Source: Clostridia bacterium (GTDB lineage: Bacteria > Bacillota > Clostridia > TANB77 > CAG-465). From it: DNA of 34,384 nt. A program made the translations under genes and the position numbers. Shown here piece after piece: positions 22,003 through 29,319 of this stretch; positions within the stretch are counted from its first letter, which is position 1, and each line of letters opens with the position of its first letter. The stretch lies in assembly GCA_030524345.1 (NCBI GenBank), contig JAUNGP010000016.1, forward strand, positions 1 through 34,384. Reading direction: 5' to 3'. Below the pieces are notes generated by a model. It was given only the letters and a program-made list of their open reading frames with translations, did no database searches and had not been told where the DNA came from.

Positions 22003-24351
22003 TTAGTCATCAAAACTTTCAGATGAACAACAAATATCATGCTTTACTCTATCTTTTTCTTCTGCTCTTTTAGCATTATTAAATCTATCTACTGTTCCTA
22101 CTAAATACCCTGTTATTCTTCTGATTCTTTCAAAGCCAACTTGATTATCTTCAAATTCATGTCTTCCACAATGTGGACATTCATCTTTAATAATTCCAGT
22201 ATATCCGCATACAGGATCTCTATCTACTGGATGATTTACTGAACCATATCCTATTCCTGACTCCTTCATACATCTTACAACCTGCTCGAACGCCTCTAAA
22301 TTCTTTGTTGGATCTCCATCTAATTCAACATAACTAATATGTCCACCATTTGTTAAATTATGATATGGAGCTTCAATTCTTATCTTATCAAATGCATTTA
22401 TTTTATAATATACTGGTACATGGAATGAATTTGTATAATAATCTCTATCAGTAACACCAGGTATAATTCCAAATTTCTTCTTATCCATTCTTACAAATCT
22501 TCCAGAAAGGCCTTCTGCTGGAGTGGCTATTACTGTAAAATTAAGTTTTCTTTTCTTAGCCTCTTCGTCCATTCTTGCCCTCATATGAGAAACAATTCTT
22601 AGGCCAAGTTCTCTTGCTTCTTCACTTTCACCATGATGTTTCCCTATAAGTGCTTTTAATGTTTCTGCAAGACCTATAAATCCAACTGTAAGACTTCCAT
22701 GCTTTAGTACTTCTCCTACTTCATCATCAAATTTTAATTTCTCAGAATCAAGCCAAACATGCTGTCCCATTAAAAATGGATAATTATATACATGTTTTGC
22801 TGATTGAATCTTCAATCTATGAAGTAATTGATCAATCACTAAATCTAACTTTTCATCTAACATTTCAAAGAATTTATCGATATCACCTTTTGCAAGTATT
22901 CCAAGTCTTGGTAAATTAATAGATGTGAAACTTAAATTTCCCCTTCCACAAGTAACTTCTCTTGTAGGATCATATACATTTGCCATAACTCTTGTTCTAC
23001 ATCCCATATATGCAACCTCTGTATTATAATCACCTGGTCTATAATATGGTAAATTAAATGGGGCATCTATGAATGAGAAATTAGGAAATAGTCTCTTAGC
23101 AGATACTTTACAAGCAAGTTTAAATATATCATAATTTGGTTCACCAGGATTGTAATTAATACCATCTTTGATTTTTAGTATTTGAATTGGGAAAATTGGT
23201 GTTTCGCCTTGACCAAGACCTGCATCAGTTGCAAGTAACAATTGTTCCATTACAAGTCTACCCTCTGGAGTTGTATCAAGTCCGTAGTTAATACTACTAA
23301 ATGGTACTTGTGCTCCTGCTCTAGAATGCATTGTATTTAAATTATGAATAAATCCTTCCATTGCTTGATATGTAGCTTTTGTTACTTCTTGTTCTGTATA
23401 TTTTACTGCAAATTCTTGTATTTTTTCTACAACTTTAGGGTCAAACATTTTCTCAAGTTCTTTTCTTTCTACTGCCAAATATCCATTACTGTCTCCTAAT
23501 GTAGCCAATAAATCCTTTTCATATTTTATCGTTTTAACAATGTCTTTTGCAATGAATTCTGGATCTTTTACATCTGTTAATAATTCTATTGCTTTTGTTA
23601 AATTTTTAAGATATTCCCTTTTATATGTTTTTCTAACACCAATTGCCATAGCATATTCAAAGTTTGGTACACTTTGACCACCATGTTGATCATTTTGATT
23701 TGATTGGATTGCTATAGCTGCAAGAGCTGCATAGCTTCCAATTGACTGTGGTTCTCTTAAATGTCCTTCTCCAGTACAGAAGCCATCCTTAAATAGTTTT
23801 ACCAAATCTATTTGACAACATGTAGTAGTAAGAGTTAAAAAGTCCAAATCATGTATATGTATATCACCATCAGCATGTGCTTTTGCATGTTCTTTTTTTA
23901 GTACAAACATTTGATAAAATTTCTTTGCACCCTCAGAACCATATTTTAGCATTGTACCCATCGCTGTATCAGCATTTACATTTGCATTTTCTCTTTTAAC
24001 ATCACTATCTTTTGCGTCCTTAAATGTTAATTGCTCATATGTTTTCATTATTTCAGAGTTCATTTCTCTTTGTCTTGTTCTTTCTGCCCTATACAATATA
24101 TAAGCTTTTGCAGTAGATGCATGACCTTCTTCAATTAAAATATGTTCAACTGCATCTTGAACTTGTTCTACAGTTGGTTCTTTTAATTCCAATTCTTCAT
24201 CAATATAATGACATATTTTATCAGCAAGTTCTTCTGAAGTTTTATAATCTTGACCTCCTACTGAATTAGCAGCTTTATAGATTGCTTGTGCAATTTTTTC
24301 TGCGCTAAATGCTACCTTTCTTCCATCTCTTTTAACTATCTTAGTTATCAT
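22003..24351 (-). CDS. nrdD: Anaerobic (class III) ribonucleoside-triphosphate reductase
   Basis: 782 aa oxygen-sensitive enzyme that reduces NTPs to dNTPs using a glycyl radical. An N-terminal ATP-cone is at about 1-90 (KIVKRDGRKVAF), followed by the 10-stranded barrel core with HIHDLDFLT and conserved active-site cysteines. Near the C-terminus are zinc-site cysteines (DPVCGYTG, ECPHCGRHE) and RRITGYLVG with the radical glycine near 748. The tail ends CCSSESFDD. The ATG at 24351 has AGGGG 10 nt upstream; a GTG four codons earlier lies on top of that site. It is the first gene of nrdD-radical domain-nrdG-nrdR, behind a consensus promoter and NrdR box. Confidence 0.97.
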   Translation of the reverse strand: MITKIVKRDGRKVAFSAEKIAQAIYKAANSVGGQDYKTSEELADKICHYIDEELELKEPTVEQVQDAVEHILIEEGHASTAKAYILYRAERTRQREMNSEIMKTYEQLTFKDAKDSDVKRENANVNADTAMGTMLKYGSEGAKKFYQMFVLKKEHAKAHADGDIHIHDLDFLTLTTTCCQIDLVKLFKDGFCTGEGHLREPQSIGSYAALAAIAIQSNQNDQHGGQSVPNFEYAMAIGVRKTYKREYLKNLTKAIELLTDVKDPEFIAKDIVKTIKYEKDLLATLGDSNGYLAVERKELEKMFDPKVVEKIQEFAVKYTEQEVTKATYQAMEGFIHNLNTMHSRAGAQVPFSSINYGLDTTPEGRLVMEQLLLATDAGLGQGETPIFPIQILKIKDGINYNPGEPNYDIFKLACKVSAKRLFPNFSFIDAPFNLPYYRPGDYNTEVAYMGCRTRVMANVYDPTREVTCGRGNLSFTSINLPRLGILAKGDIDKFFEMLDEKLDLVIDQLLHRLKIQSAKHVYNYPFLMGQHVWLDSEKLKFDDEVGEVLKHGSLTVGFIGLAETLKALIGKHHGESEEARELGLRIVSHMRARMDEEAKKRKLNFTVIATPAEGLSGRFVRMDKKKFGIIPGVTDRDYYTNSFHVPVYYKINAFDKIRIEAPYHNLTNGGHISYVELDGDPTKNLEAFEQVVRCMKESGIGYGSVNHPVDRDPVCGYTGIIKDECPHCGRHEFEDNQVGFERIRRITGYLVGTVDRFNNAKRAEEKDRVKHDICCSSESFDD

Positions 24352-24389
24352 AAAAAATACCACCCCTTGTGTTCCTTCTTATATTCAAC

Positions 24390-24405
24390 ACACAATATAT
24401 TGTGT
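24390..24405. promoter_or_regulatory. NrdR box
   Basis: A perfect 16-bp palindrome ACACAATATATTGTGT, which matches the known NrdR-box pattern (acaCwATATwGtgt-like). It lies just downstream of the nrdD -10 element. NrdR normally binds two boxes about three helical turns apart; I could not identify a convincing second one. Confidence 0.85.
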
Positions 24406-24419
24406 TTTTACTGATTGAG

Positions 24420-24448
24420 ATTATATCACTAAGACTATACCTTGTCAA
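24420..24448 (-). promoter_or_regulatory. Consensus promoter of the nrdD operon
   Basis: Minus strand TTGACA (24443-24448), exactly 17 nt, TATAAT (24420-24425). The start is predicted near 24413, so the NrdR box covers about +8 to +24. Confidence 0.87.
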
Positions 24449-24483
24449 CAATTTTTTACAAAAAATAAAAGAAATATTTTTCA

Positions 24484-24514
24484 AAAAAAATTGGGTAAAT
24501 TTTCCAATTTTTTT
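24484..24514. terminator. Isolated two-way terminator-like hairpin
   Basis: An 11-bp A/T-flanked stem AAAAAAATTGG/CCAATTTTTTT with a 9-nt loop and T-runs on both strands. It sits behind the nrdD promoter with no gene ending into it from either side. The stretch 24515-24749 holds only a five-codon frame (ATG at 24572, after AAGGAG) and AT-rich sequence. Confidence 0.45.
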
Positions 24515-24749
24515 ACTTTTTAGATTTAAGAATCATTATAAAATTTTAAAACTACATAAGGAGATTACAAAAATGATTTACTATAATTGAAAAATTTTTT
24601 TAAGAAATTCTTTCAAGCATATTTTGTTACAAAAATATTACTACTTTTTTTCATACAAACTATCTTTTTGCAATTAAAATGTAATGAAAAAGACTTTTTC
24701 TTTTTTAAATATCTCTACCATGAAATTTAAATAATTTTAAAGATAACTA

Positions 24750-24778
24750 TTGCATTATCTAAAAAAAAATGTTACAAT
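24750..24778 (+). promoter_or_regulatory. Promoter of tRNA-Trp
   Basis: TTGCAT (24750-24755), 17-nt A-rich spacer, TACAAT (24773-24778), 18 nt before the tRNA. Confidence 0.75.
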
Positions 24779-24796
24779 GAATTTGTTAAAACTGAT

Positions 24797-24870
24797 AGGG
24801 GTATAGTTCATCGGTAGAATAAGAGTCTCCAAAACTCCAGAGCTAGGTTCGATTCCTAGTACCCCTGCCA
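24797..24870 (+). tRNA. tRNA-Trp (CCA)
   Basis: Acceptor AGGGGTA pairs with TACCCCT, the D-arm is GTTC/GAAT, the anticodon loop CTCCAAA gives anticodon CCA (Trp), and the T-arm is CTAGG/CCTAG. Discriminator G is followed by encoded CCA. The first anticodon-stem pair is an A-C mismatch. It stands alone with its own promoter and terminator. Confidence 0.95.
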
Positions 24871-24876
24871 AACAAT

Positions 24877-24907
24877 AAAAGATTCCAAATTTTGGAATCT
24901 TTTATAT
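24877..24907 (+). terminator. Terminator after tRNA-Trp
   Basis: A long perfect inverted repeat AAAAGATTCCAAA/TTTGGAATCTTTT with a tiny loop, followed by ATATT. It precedes the small gene at 24929. Confidence 0.7.
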
Positions 24908-24928
24908 TAAGTAAGGAGGATGAAAACT

Positions 24929-25159
24929 ATGGACATGATGTCTCCTGAATTATACATGAAACAACAAGAAAAATGTACAACCGAAGAATTGCTACAGAAA
25001 AAGAAATCTTTACAAGAATCATTGATAAAAATGCAAAAAGACATAGACAATAATGTTCCAGATATTTTCAATGGTGGTAGAATTACCCGCTATAAAATGT
25101 ATCAAGAATATCTTCAAAAAATAGAGGAGATTCTTTCTAAAAGAGATTCAAAGAATTAA
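24929..25159 (+). CDS. Small coiled-coil protein, function unknown
   Basis: 76 aa. The ATG at 24929 has AGGAGG 9 nt upstream; an ATG three codons earlier touches that site and is unlikely. The protein is charged and mostly helical (EELLQKKKSLQESLIKMQKD and KIEEILSKRD), consistent with a helical hairpin. No family recognised. It follows tRNA-Trp directly, past its terminator; reading through the tRNA unit may drive it, as no separate promoter was seen. Confidence 0.65.
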   Translation: MDMMSPELYMKQQEKCTTEELLQKKKSLQESLIKMQKDIDNNVPDIFNGGRITRYKMYQEYLQKIEEILSKRDSKN

Positions 25160-25181
25160 AGCACAATATAGTGCTTTTTTT
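25160..25181 (+). terminator. Terminator after the small coiled-coil gene
   Basis: A short stem AGCAC/GTGCT (25160-25164 with 25171-25175) and 6-nt loop are followed by six more T residues, directly at the stop codon. Confidence 0.7.
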
Positions 25182-25204
25182 ATTTCAAAATACAACAAAT
25201 TTTC

Positions 25205-25233
25205 TTGAATTTTTAGCTATAATATGTTATACT
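25205..25233 (+). promoter_or_regulatory. Promoter of the gene at 25309
   Basis: TTGAAT (25205-25210), 17-nt spacer ending TGT (extended -10), TATACT (25228-25233). It predicts a leader of about 70 nt. Confidence 0.65.
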
Positions 25234-25308
25234 ACTTTACATATTGTTACATGTTAATGTTGTAAAAACTTTAGCAACTGTGTTTTATCATTAAGGAGGA
25301 CATGATTC

Positions 25309-25746
25309 ATGGGAGAAATTGCAAGAGAAATGATCTGCTACAATTGTACAAGAAAAAATATGGAAGAAAATATCATTTCAGAGGGAATCGATGAAAATGG
25401 TGTACATTACTTTGTAACAAAGCCTAACGAAACTTATATATTAGATGAAAACTATTTTCCATCCGATAACTTTTTAAGAAAGGGACTAATAGAAATATCA
25501 AATTATTATATTCCGCGGATGGGAAAATATGAATTAGAAAGTTTTGTTGCAAAAGAGCTTATGACTGCAATATTTGTAACCCGAAGTCTGGATAGAATTT
25601 TTAACATCTCCATCATGATTACAACTTTTGGTGGCTCTTGTTATATTTCAAAAGAAAACTTAAAAGAACTGCTTCTTCCACTTTTTCAAATACGTAAAGA
25701 TAATCATGTATACAAATGTAGGTTTAAGGAAGAAATTTTTAAATAA
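25309..25746 (+). CDS. Hypothetical protein with CxxC motif
   Basis: 145 aa, start supported by AAGGAGG 9 nt before the ATG; an ATG 7 nt earlier is out of frame. One CxxC (C10, C13 in ICYNCTRKN) could be half of a metal site, but no second pair follows. The rest is a mix of helices and strands without membrane segments. Not recognised. It is a single-gene unit with its own promoter, converging on the alpha-CTD-like gene. Confidence 0.7.
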   Translation: MGEIAREMICYNCTRKNMEENIISEGIDENGVHYFVTKPNETYILDENYFPSDNFLRKGLIEISNYYIPRMGKYELESFVAKELMTAIFVTRSLDRIFNISIMITTFGGSCYISKENLKELLLPLFQIRKDNHVYKCRFKEEIFK

Positions 25747-25788
25747 TATAAAAACTGGTGAATCACTCAATTCACCAGTTTATTTGCT
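25745..25788. terminator. Two-way terminator between convergent genes
   Basis: A 12-bp perfect stem AAACTGGTGAAT/ATTCACCAGTTT (25752-25763 with 25770-25781) and 6-nt loop. T-rich tails exist on both strands (TTTATTTG plus, TTTTTATATT minus). Confidence 0.85.
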
Positions 25789-26689
25789 ACAGATCCCAAC
25801 TTTTAAAATAAAAACTCCATAAAGTATCAATAATTGTTTTGGCATTAACAATGCCAACTCCTTCAAGGCGTAATAATTGATCATTTCTGATGATATCCTG
25901 CAAATTCCCAATACTTCTTACATTTGATTCTAAAAGCAAATTATACAGTCTTGTATTAAAGCCGAGTTTTTCTAAAGGCAGCTTAGACAAATCAGTTTCA
26001 CAAGAATAGTTTGTTTTAACAATATATGCAGCAATATCGAATACATTTTCAAAAAGCCTATCTTCATTAAAATACATGATAATGACTTTTTTCTCTAACT
26101 CTCCAAAGAATTTAAATACAAAATAGGTATCAATACCAAAACTTCCAAGTTCAATAAACTTTATAATATCATCTTTATATACTCCTTCTTCTTCGGCATA
26201 TTTTAATATTTTCGCTACTACCTCAATTACATGCCTATCATAATATCTCTCTTTAATATATTGAGATACCCACTGACGTTTTGTATAAGCTCTAGAATTA
26301 TATAGGCTATTATTTTCTACCAAATTATTTTTTTCTAACATTTCCTTTACTTCTTCACGTGTCAAATACTTCCTCATTCGCCTATATTTATTAAGTATTC
26401 TTCTTATGCACCTTTCATTTTCCTCTCCATTAGGCCTTAAAAAAACATCCTCATTTTCCATATATAAATGGTATAAAAAGAAGATAAACGGCCTTTCGGA
26501 AGTACCAAACATAGATTTAATCTTTTGAATCGCTTCCTCATTTTTGGAATATGCCTTAGTAACAATTTCTTTCTCAATTATATATTCATACCGCTCTCCC
26601 AAAATTCCTTTCACCTCTTCAATAGCTTCTGCTTTGCCACTCATTAAATTTCTAAGTAATACTTCATCAATTAAAAATTCTTTTGCCAT
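25787..26689 (-). CDS. Protein with C-terminal RNA polymerase alpha-CTD-like domain
   Basis: 300 aa from the ATG at 26689, which has GGAGGA 6-7 nt upstream; the frame opens six codons earlier. The first 230 residues are helical and charged and match nothing I know. The last 65 residues (LSKLPLEKLGFNTRLYNLLL, then VRSIGNLQDI and LLRLEGVGIVNAKTI) have the layout of the helix-hairpin-helix alpha-CTD of RNA polymerase: LxxLxLxxRxxNxLxxxxIxTxxxL, then L..xxGxGxxxxxxI. Such a domain may contact DNA or transcription factors. It is transcribed alone from a consensus promoter. Confidence 0.7.
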   Translation of the reverse strand: MAKEFLIDEVLLRNLMSGKAEAIEEVKGILGERYEYIIEKEIVTKAYSKNEEAIQKIKSMFGTSERPFIFFLYHLYMENEDVFLRPNGEENERCIRRILNKYRRMRKYLTREEVKEMLEKNNLVENNSLYNSRAYTKRQWVSQYIKERYYDRHVIEVVAKILKYAEEEGVYKDDIIKFIELGSFGIDTYFVFKFFGELEKKVIIMYFNEDRLFENVFDIAAYIVKTNYSCETDLSKLPLEKLGFNTRLYNLLLESNVRSIGNLQDIIRNDQLLRLEGVGIVNAKTIIDTLWSFYFKSWDL

Positions 26690-26739
26690 AATACGTCCTC
26701 CAATCAAATTATTTTAATGTTTGCTATAAAGTTTGTGAT

Positions 26740-26768
26740 ATTATACAACAATGTTTTTATTATGTCAA
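26740..26768 (-). promoter_or_regulatory. Consensus promoter of the alpha-CTD-like gene
   Basis: Minus strand TTGACA (26763-26768), exactly 17 nt, TATAAT (26740-26745), 50 nt before the ATG. Confidence 0.85.
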
Positions 26769-26806
26769 TGAAACAAATGGCCTATTGAAAAATCAATAAG
26801 CCATTT
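26769..26806 (-). terminator. Terminator of the M50-tsaD-phosphoesterase operon
   Basis: A 14-bp stem with one G-T wobble (26793-26806 with 26775-26788), 4-nt loop, then TTTGTTTC on the minus strand, just after the phosphoesterase stop. It runs into the -35 of the next promoter. Confidence 0.8.
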
Positions 26807-26809
26807 TAA

Positions 26810-27514
26810 CTATAATTTTACTAAATCAAATTTGGTATAATCACATGATACCATTTTATAGTCAATCCCATCTATCATACCTTCTCTGATCATACTATGA
26901 CCGTATCCATGAAGGTGACCATAAATACATATTTTTACCCCATACTCTTTCATAATACTTTCAAATCTACTAATAAAAGGAGGAAAATGCAGTGCCACAA
27001 GAATATCTTTTTCTATTCCCTTGGCATTCAATTCATTTTTTAATCTCATTCCATTCTCTAAAGAAAGTATCAGTCTTCCTTCCTCTCTAGCAATTATTTT
27101 CTTGTCTGCGATAGCATCGTTATGCTCTGTTTTTCCCCAGCCTCTTGCACCACATATGATATAATTTTCAACATCAAAAGCATTATTATGTAAAATTTTT
27201 AATGTACTTAAATTGTTTTCAACTAAAAACTTTTCAAGCTTTGTTTTTGTAGGAAAATAATAATCATGATTTCCTCTTAAGAATATTTTTTTTCCAGGTA
27301 AAGCATCAATAAATTTAAAATCTTCTAAAGCTTCTTTTAAATCAATTCCCCAAGATATATCTCCTGGAATTATAACAGTATCTTCTTCCTTTACTTTTGC
27401 TATCCAATTTTCCTTAATTTTTTCTTCATATCCATTCCAAATCTCACCAAATATATTCATTGGTTTATTTGTTCCAAATGACAAATGTAAATCAGATATT
27501 GCATATACTGCCAT
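26810..27514 (-). CDS. Metallophosphoesterase
   Basis: 234 aa calcineurin-like phosphoesterase of the COG1768 type. The five metal motifs are complete: DLH (8-10), GD (51-52, PGDISWG), GNHD (81-84), the histidine in ALHFPP and GHLHG. It should hydrolyse phosphomono- or diesters with a two-metal centre; the substrate is unknown. AGGTGA precedes the ATG. It is the last gene after tsaD (31-nt gap). Confidence 0.9.
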   Translation of the reverse strand: MAVYAISDLHLSFGTNKPMNIFGEIWNGYEEKIKENWIAKVKEEDTVIIPGDISWGIDLKEALEDFKFIDALPGKKIFLRGNHDYYFPTKTKLEKFLVENNLSTLKILHNNAFDVENYIICGARGWGKTEHNDAIADKKIIAREEGRLILSLENGMRLKNELNAKGIEKDILVALHFPPFISRFESIMKEYGVKICIYGHLHGYGHSMIREGMIDGIDYKMVSCDYTKFDLVKL

Positions 27515-27545
27515 TTAATCACCTAACCTTCTCATTTTTTGTTAT

Positions 27546-28547
27546 TTACTCACCAATTCTTAAATTTGCTTTTGCATTTAGATCTAATTTATCTTTTATA
27601 TCATAATATTTTCCTGAAATAAAATTATAATGAGCAGCACTTGCTATCATAGCTGCATTATCCGTACAGTATTTTAAATCAGGCATATATGCAGTATATC
27701 CTAGTTCATCAGCTTTTTCTTGTATCATTTTTCTTAATAGTCTATTTGCAGATACTCCCCCTGCAAGTGCAACTTTATTGATATTTAACGCTTTCATTGC
27801 TAAAAAGCAATTATCCGTCAATTCTTCGCAAACAGTGGTTTCAAATGAACAAGCCATATCCTCACGCCTTAATTTTTCTCCTTCTTTATGTGCAATATTG
27901 ATAACTGCCGTTTTAATTCCACTAAAACTAAAGTCATAATTATCAAACTTTGTCTTGGGAAGCTTATATGTAAATTCACCTTTTTCTGCAAGTCTACTTA
28001 CTTCTGGTCCACCAGGATAAGGAAGTCCAAGCACCCTTGCAACTTTATCAAAAGCTTCTCCAACCGCATCATCTCGAGTCTTTCCTATGATTTCAAACTC
28101 AGTATAATCTTTTACGTATATTAAATGTGAATGTCCACCCGATACTACAAGTGCCATAAAAGGAGGTTTTAACTCATTATATGTAAGATAATTTGCTGCA
28201 ATATGTCCCTCGATATGGTGCGTTGGAACAATCGGCTTATTGATAGCATATGCAAGTGATTTTGCATATGCTACACCAACAAGTAAGGCTCCCACAAGAC
28301 CAGGTCCATAAGTTACTCCTATATAATCTATATCATCAAATGTGATATTTGCCACATTTAAAGCCTCCTCAACAACATAGGCAATATTAGACAAATGTTT
28401 ACGTGATGCTATTTCTGGTACTACTCCTCCATATTGTTTATGTATTTCTATTTGCGTAGAAATAATATTTGAAAGAACTTCTCTTCCATCCCTTATCACA
28501 GATACTGATGTTTCATCACAACTAGTTTCTATTCCTAAACAAATCAT
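27546..28547 (-). CDS. tsaD: tRNA N6-adenosine threonylcarbamoyltransferase
   Basis: 333 aa universal enzyme that, with TsaB, TsaE and TsaC products, makes t6A at position 37 of ANN-reading tRNAs. It starts GIETSCDET as in the family. The metal-binding HHIEGH is at 110-115 (H111, H115), with VVSGGHSHL and late ALAGGVSANRLLR and CTDNAAMIA for ATP and metal binding. Length is typical. AGGAGAGG overlaps the stop of the M50 gene. No tsaB or tsaE is in the window. Confidence 0.97.
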   Translation of the reverse strand: MICLGIETSCDETSVSVIRDGREVLSNIISTQIEIHKQYGGVVPEIASRKHLSNIAYVVEEALNVANITFDDIDYIGVTYGPGLVGALLVGVAYAKSLAYAINKPIVPTHHIEGHIAANYLTYNELKPPFMALVVSGGHSHLIYVKDYTEFEIIGKTRDDAVGEAFDKVARVLGLPYPGGPEVSRLAEKGEFTYKLPKTKFDNYDFSFSGIKTAVINIAHKEGEKLRREDMACSFETTVCEELTDNCFLAMKALNINKVALAGGVSANRLLRKMIQEKADELGYTAYMPDLKYCTDNAAMIASAAHYNFISGKYYDIKDKLDLNAKANLRIGE

Positions 28548-28559
28548 TTTTTCCTCTCC

Positions 28560-29213
28560 TTAAAGTGCTATTATAAGACCAAGTATATACATGATTCCAT
28601 TGATAAATGGAGTTATGATAATACTTCCTAAGTTTGTTACAAAAAGTACTAATAATATTACAAATGAATATTTTTGTAAGGTATACATAATATTTTTATA
28701 TTTATATGGTAAAAAATAATGTAATACCTTAGAACCATCAAATGGTGGTATTGGTAACATATTAAATACTGCAAATACCACATTAAACTGAATTGTTAAA
28801 ATTAACATATTAAATAGTATACTTGCAATACTATTTGTAGCGACAACAGATAATACTCCTGTTATAATCAATATCTTTAAAAGTATCGTTAAAACTACTG
28901 CAAGTATAAGGTTGGCCAAAGGCCCTGCAAGTGATACAAGCATAATACCTTTTGCTCTATTTTTAAAGTTTCTATCATCTATTACTACAGGCTTTCCCCA
29001 ACCTATACCGACTAAAGCAATGCATAAAAATCCAATCCAATCAATATGTTTAAATGGATCAAGCGTAAGTCTTCCCATTGCTTTTTGACTCTTATCTCCC
29101 AATTTATATGCAACATATGCATGTGCATACTCATGAATAGATAAAGAAAGTAATAATGCGGGTAATGTATATAAAAATGATATCAAACCATTTTGACTAA
29201 AAATATTAAACAC
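28560..29213 (-). CDS. Site-2 protease-family (M50) membrane metalloprotease
   Basis: 217 aa intramembrane protease of the short, PDZ-less type. The zinc motif HEYAH is at 27-31 (H27, E28, H31), several membrane helices follow, and the third ligand region is PIPPFDGSKV (Asp of the usual NPDG/PxxDG). It probably cuts membrane-embedded anchors or peptides. The start is GTG at 29213 with GGAGAG upstream; the ATG 7 nt earlier reads only four codons before a stop. It is the first gene of the tsaD operon (12 nt between). Confidence 0.9.
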   Translation of the reverse strand: MFNIFSQNGLISFLYTLPALLLSLSIHEYAHAYVAYKLGDKSQKAMGRLTLDPFKHIDWIGFLCIALVGIGWGKPVVIDDRNFKNRAKGIMLVSLAGPLANLILAVVLTILLKILIITGVLSVVATNSIASILFNMLILTIQFNVVFAVFNMLPIPPFDGSKVLHYFLPYKYKNIMYTLQKYSFVILLVLFVTNLGSIIITPFINGIMYILGLIIAL

Positions 29214-29242
29214 TAACCATCTCTCCTCTTTTTTATTCCTAT

Positions 29243-29271
29243 ATTATACCATGCATATTAAAAGAAGTAAA
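29243..29271 (-). promoter_or_regulatory. Promoter of the M50-tsaD operon
   Basis: Minus strand TTTACT (29266-29271), 17-nt spacer ending TGG (extended -10), TATAAT (29243-29248), 29 nt before the GTG start. Confidence 0.75.
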
Positions 29272-29278
29272 CAAAAAA

Positions 29279-29312
29279 TAACATAAAAATGACTAGAAAT
29301 TTCTAGTCATTT
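29279..29312 (-). terminator. Terminator of the large surface-protein gene
   Basis: A perfect 26-nt palindrome (29287-29312; arms AAATGACTAGAAA and TTTCTAGTCATTT) followed by TTATG and further T on the minus strand, 7 nt after the stop. Confidence 0.8.
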
Positions 29313-29319
29313 AAAAACT

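Noticed and set aside
24369-24590. 73-codon plus-strand frame over the nrdD promoter
   Set aside because: It runs through the NrdR box, promoter and a terminator hairpin, has Phe/Ile/Leu/Lys-rich low-complexity content from AT-rich DNA, and no ribosome site at its start.
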